Assembly: GCA_032139905.1 (NCBI GenBank)
Contig: JAQJDB010000006.1
Location: 1,200,915 to 1,264,914, forward strand
Length of the DNA: 64,000 nucleotides
Origin: Nitrospira sp. MA-1
GTDB taxonomy: Bacteria > Nitrospirota > Nitrospiria > Nitrospirales > UBA8639
Direction: 5' to 3'
Position numbers and translations under genes: made by a program. The notes beneath the pieces were generated by a model. It ran no database searches. It was not told where the DNA came from and was given only the letters and a program-made list of their open reading frames with translations. Shown one piece after another: positions 63,603-64,000 of the stretch; positions within the stretch are counted from its first letter, which is position 1, and each line of letters starts with the position of its first letter.

Positions 63603-63652
63603 CGCCAAGCTAGTGTTTCTGGGTAACTACAAGCTTGTAGCCTAGCATGGCG
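63603..63652 (+). other. Nested hairpin after the DUF262 gene
   Basis: CGCCAAGCTAG (63603-63613) pairs imperfectly with CTAGCATGGCG (63642-63652), enclosing a perfect 14-base palindrome CTACAAGCTTGTAG (63627-63640). No T run follows. It could be a transcript end or a recombination hairpin. Confidence 0.5.
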
Positions 63653-63830
63653 CGAACCTAAATAGATTGGGTCTTGCAATATAATAAAATATGCAGATTA
63701 ATTAAACCGAATGAGAATTGTGTTATTAAAATACCTGTCAGCCATGACGAATGTATCGAGGATACAGGAACTTTCCTTGATGGGTTTCAGGCATTCCAAT
63801 TAATTTCCCCTCCCCCTCCCTTCCCCTGAC

Positions 63831-64000
63831 CGACGCCTGCCGTTCGGCCCCTAATCGGACGCTCTTGTTCTTGACGGGCTTGTGTGAGCCCCGCGAGTTA
63901 GCCCGTCTCCCCCTCCTTCGCGTCCGATCAATCTGGTGAGGCGGAACGGGGCGTCAATGGTTTTGGGTCCTTTTGCCGAAACAAAAGGACCTCGGCTGCC
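63831..64000 (-). repeat. Structured repeat, copy D (inverted, runs off the window end)
   Basis: The reverse complement reads GGTCCTTTTG / CAAAAGGACC (as in copy A), GACGCCCCG, TTGATCGGACGC / GCGTCCGATTA, GACGGGCT / AGCCCGTC and GGCAGGCGTCGG. It is opposite in orientation to copies A-C and continues beyond base 64000. Together with A-C it encloses the accessory genes. Confidence 0.85.

Noticed and set aside
61840..63660. Integron cassette (attC sites) around the DUF262 gene
   Set aside because: Fragments such as GCTTAAC resemble a core, but no pair of inverse core and GTTRRRY core at the right spacing was found, and there is no integrase.
1..64000. CRISPR array, tRNA, rRNA or complete insertion sequence
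   Set aside because: No regularly spaced direct repeats, tRNA T-loop signatures, rRNA segments or transposase genes were seen on reading the window.

Overview
The window looks like a chromosomal segment of a free-living Gram-negative bacterium. It carries LpxC (lipid A synthesis), a TonB-dependent receptor, several lipoproteins, periplasmic c-type haem proteins and an OmpA-like protein. Base composition is moderate (by eye near 50% GC) and codon use is even over most of the window. The mixture of c-di-GMP proteins, several two-component systems, haem sensors and a proteobacterial-type dedicated sortase system would fit a Nitrospira-like member of the Nitrospirota. That placement is inference: there is no rRNA, tRNA or lineage-specific marker here. 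I saw no CRISPR array, complete insertion sequence, tRNA or rRNA gene.

Layout. 0-26 kb is mostly housekeeping in short operons on both strands: ettA, small envelope proteins, a 1-Cys peroxiredoxin, purE, an RNA 2'-O-methyltransferase, a diguanylate cyclase, an HDOD protein, a TonB receptor, a peptide (POT) transporter, a 2OG-oxygenase-like protein divergent from a PLP decarboxylase, lpxC, a primary-type sigma factor, a TrkA-like potassium regulator, trmI with a response regulator and an HD-GYP protein, a rhodanese, pyrE and an SDR. 26-32 kb holds a three-gene module: an unknown soluble protein followed by two paralogous ~760-residue P-loop ATPases related to BREX BrxD (DUF2791), with no BREX genes around them. 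32-35 kb holds a haem-c (CXXCH) sensor histidine kinase and a single-domain response regulator. 35-45 kb carries periplasmic proteins (including a possible split copper-amine-oxidase-like pair), a DUF547 protein, HrpB helicase, a dihaem peroxidase next to a decayed cytochrome c, and a DapF homologue in which both catalytic cysteines are serine. 45-54 kb has typA, an OmpR/EnvZ-type pair, a radical SAM protein, a fatty acid desaturase and an ICMT-like membrane methyltransferase. 54-57.6 kb is a dedicated sortase system: class GN-type sortase, its VIT/VWA target with a C-terminal sorting signal, and an OmpA-family partner.

58-64 kb is accessory DNA. Four copies of a ~190-240 bp structured repeat (three direct, one inverted at the right edge) surround decayed toxin-antitoxin genes and three genes of types common in defence islands: a DUF4145 (HEPN-like) protein, a PD-(D/E)XK nuclease of the DUF91/NucS type, and a DUF262 protein with a C-terminal HNH-like motif. 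The repeats show paired base changes that preserve hairpins, so they may act as structured RNA or DNA.

The best candidates for something undescribed are the BrxD-like tandem-ATPase module (26.3-32.0 kb), the covarying repeat family with its cargo (57.9-64.0 kb), and the Ser/Ser DapF homologue (43.8-44.7 kb).
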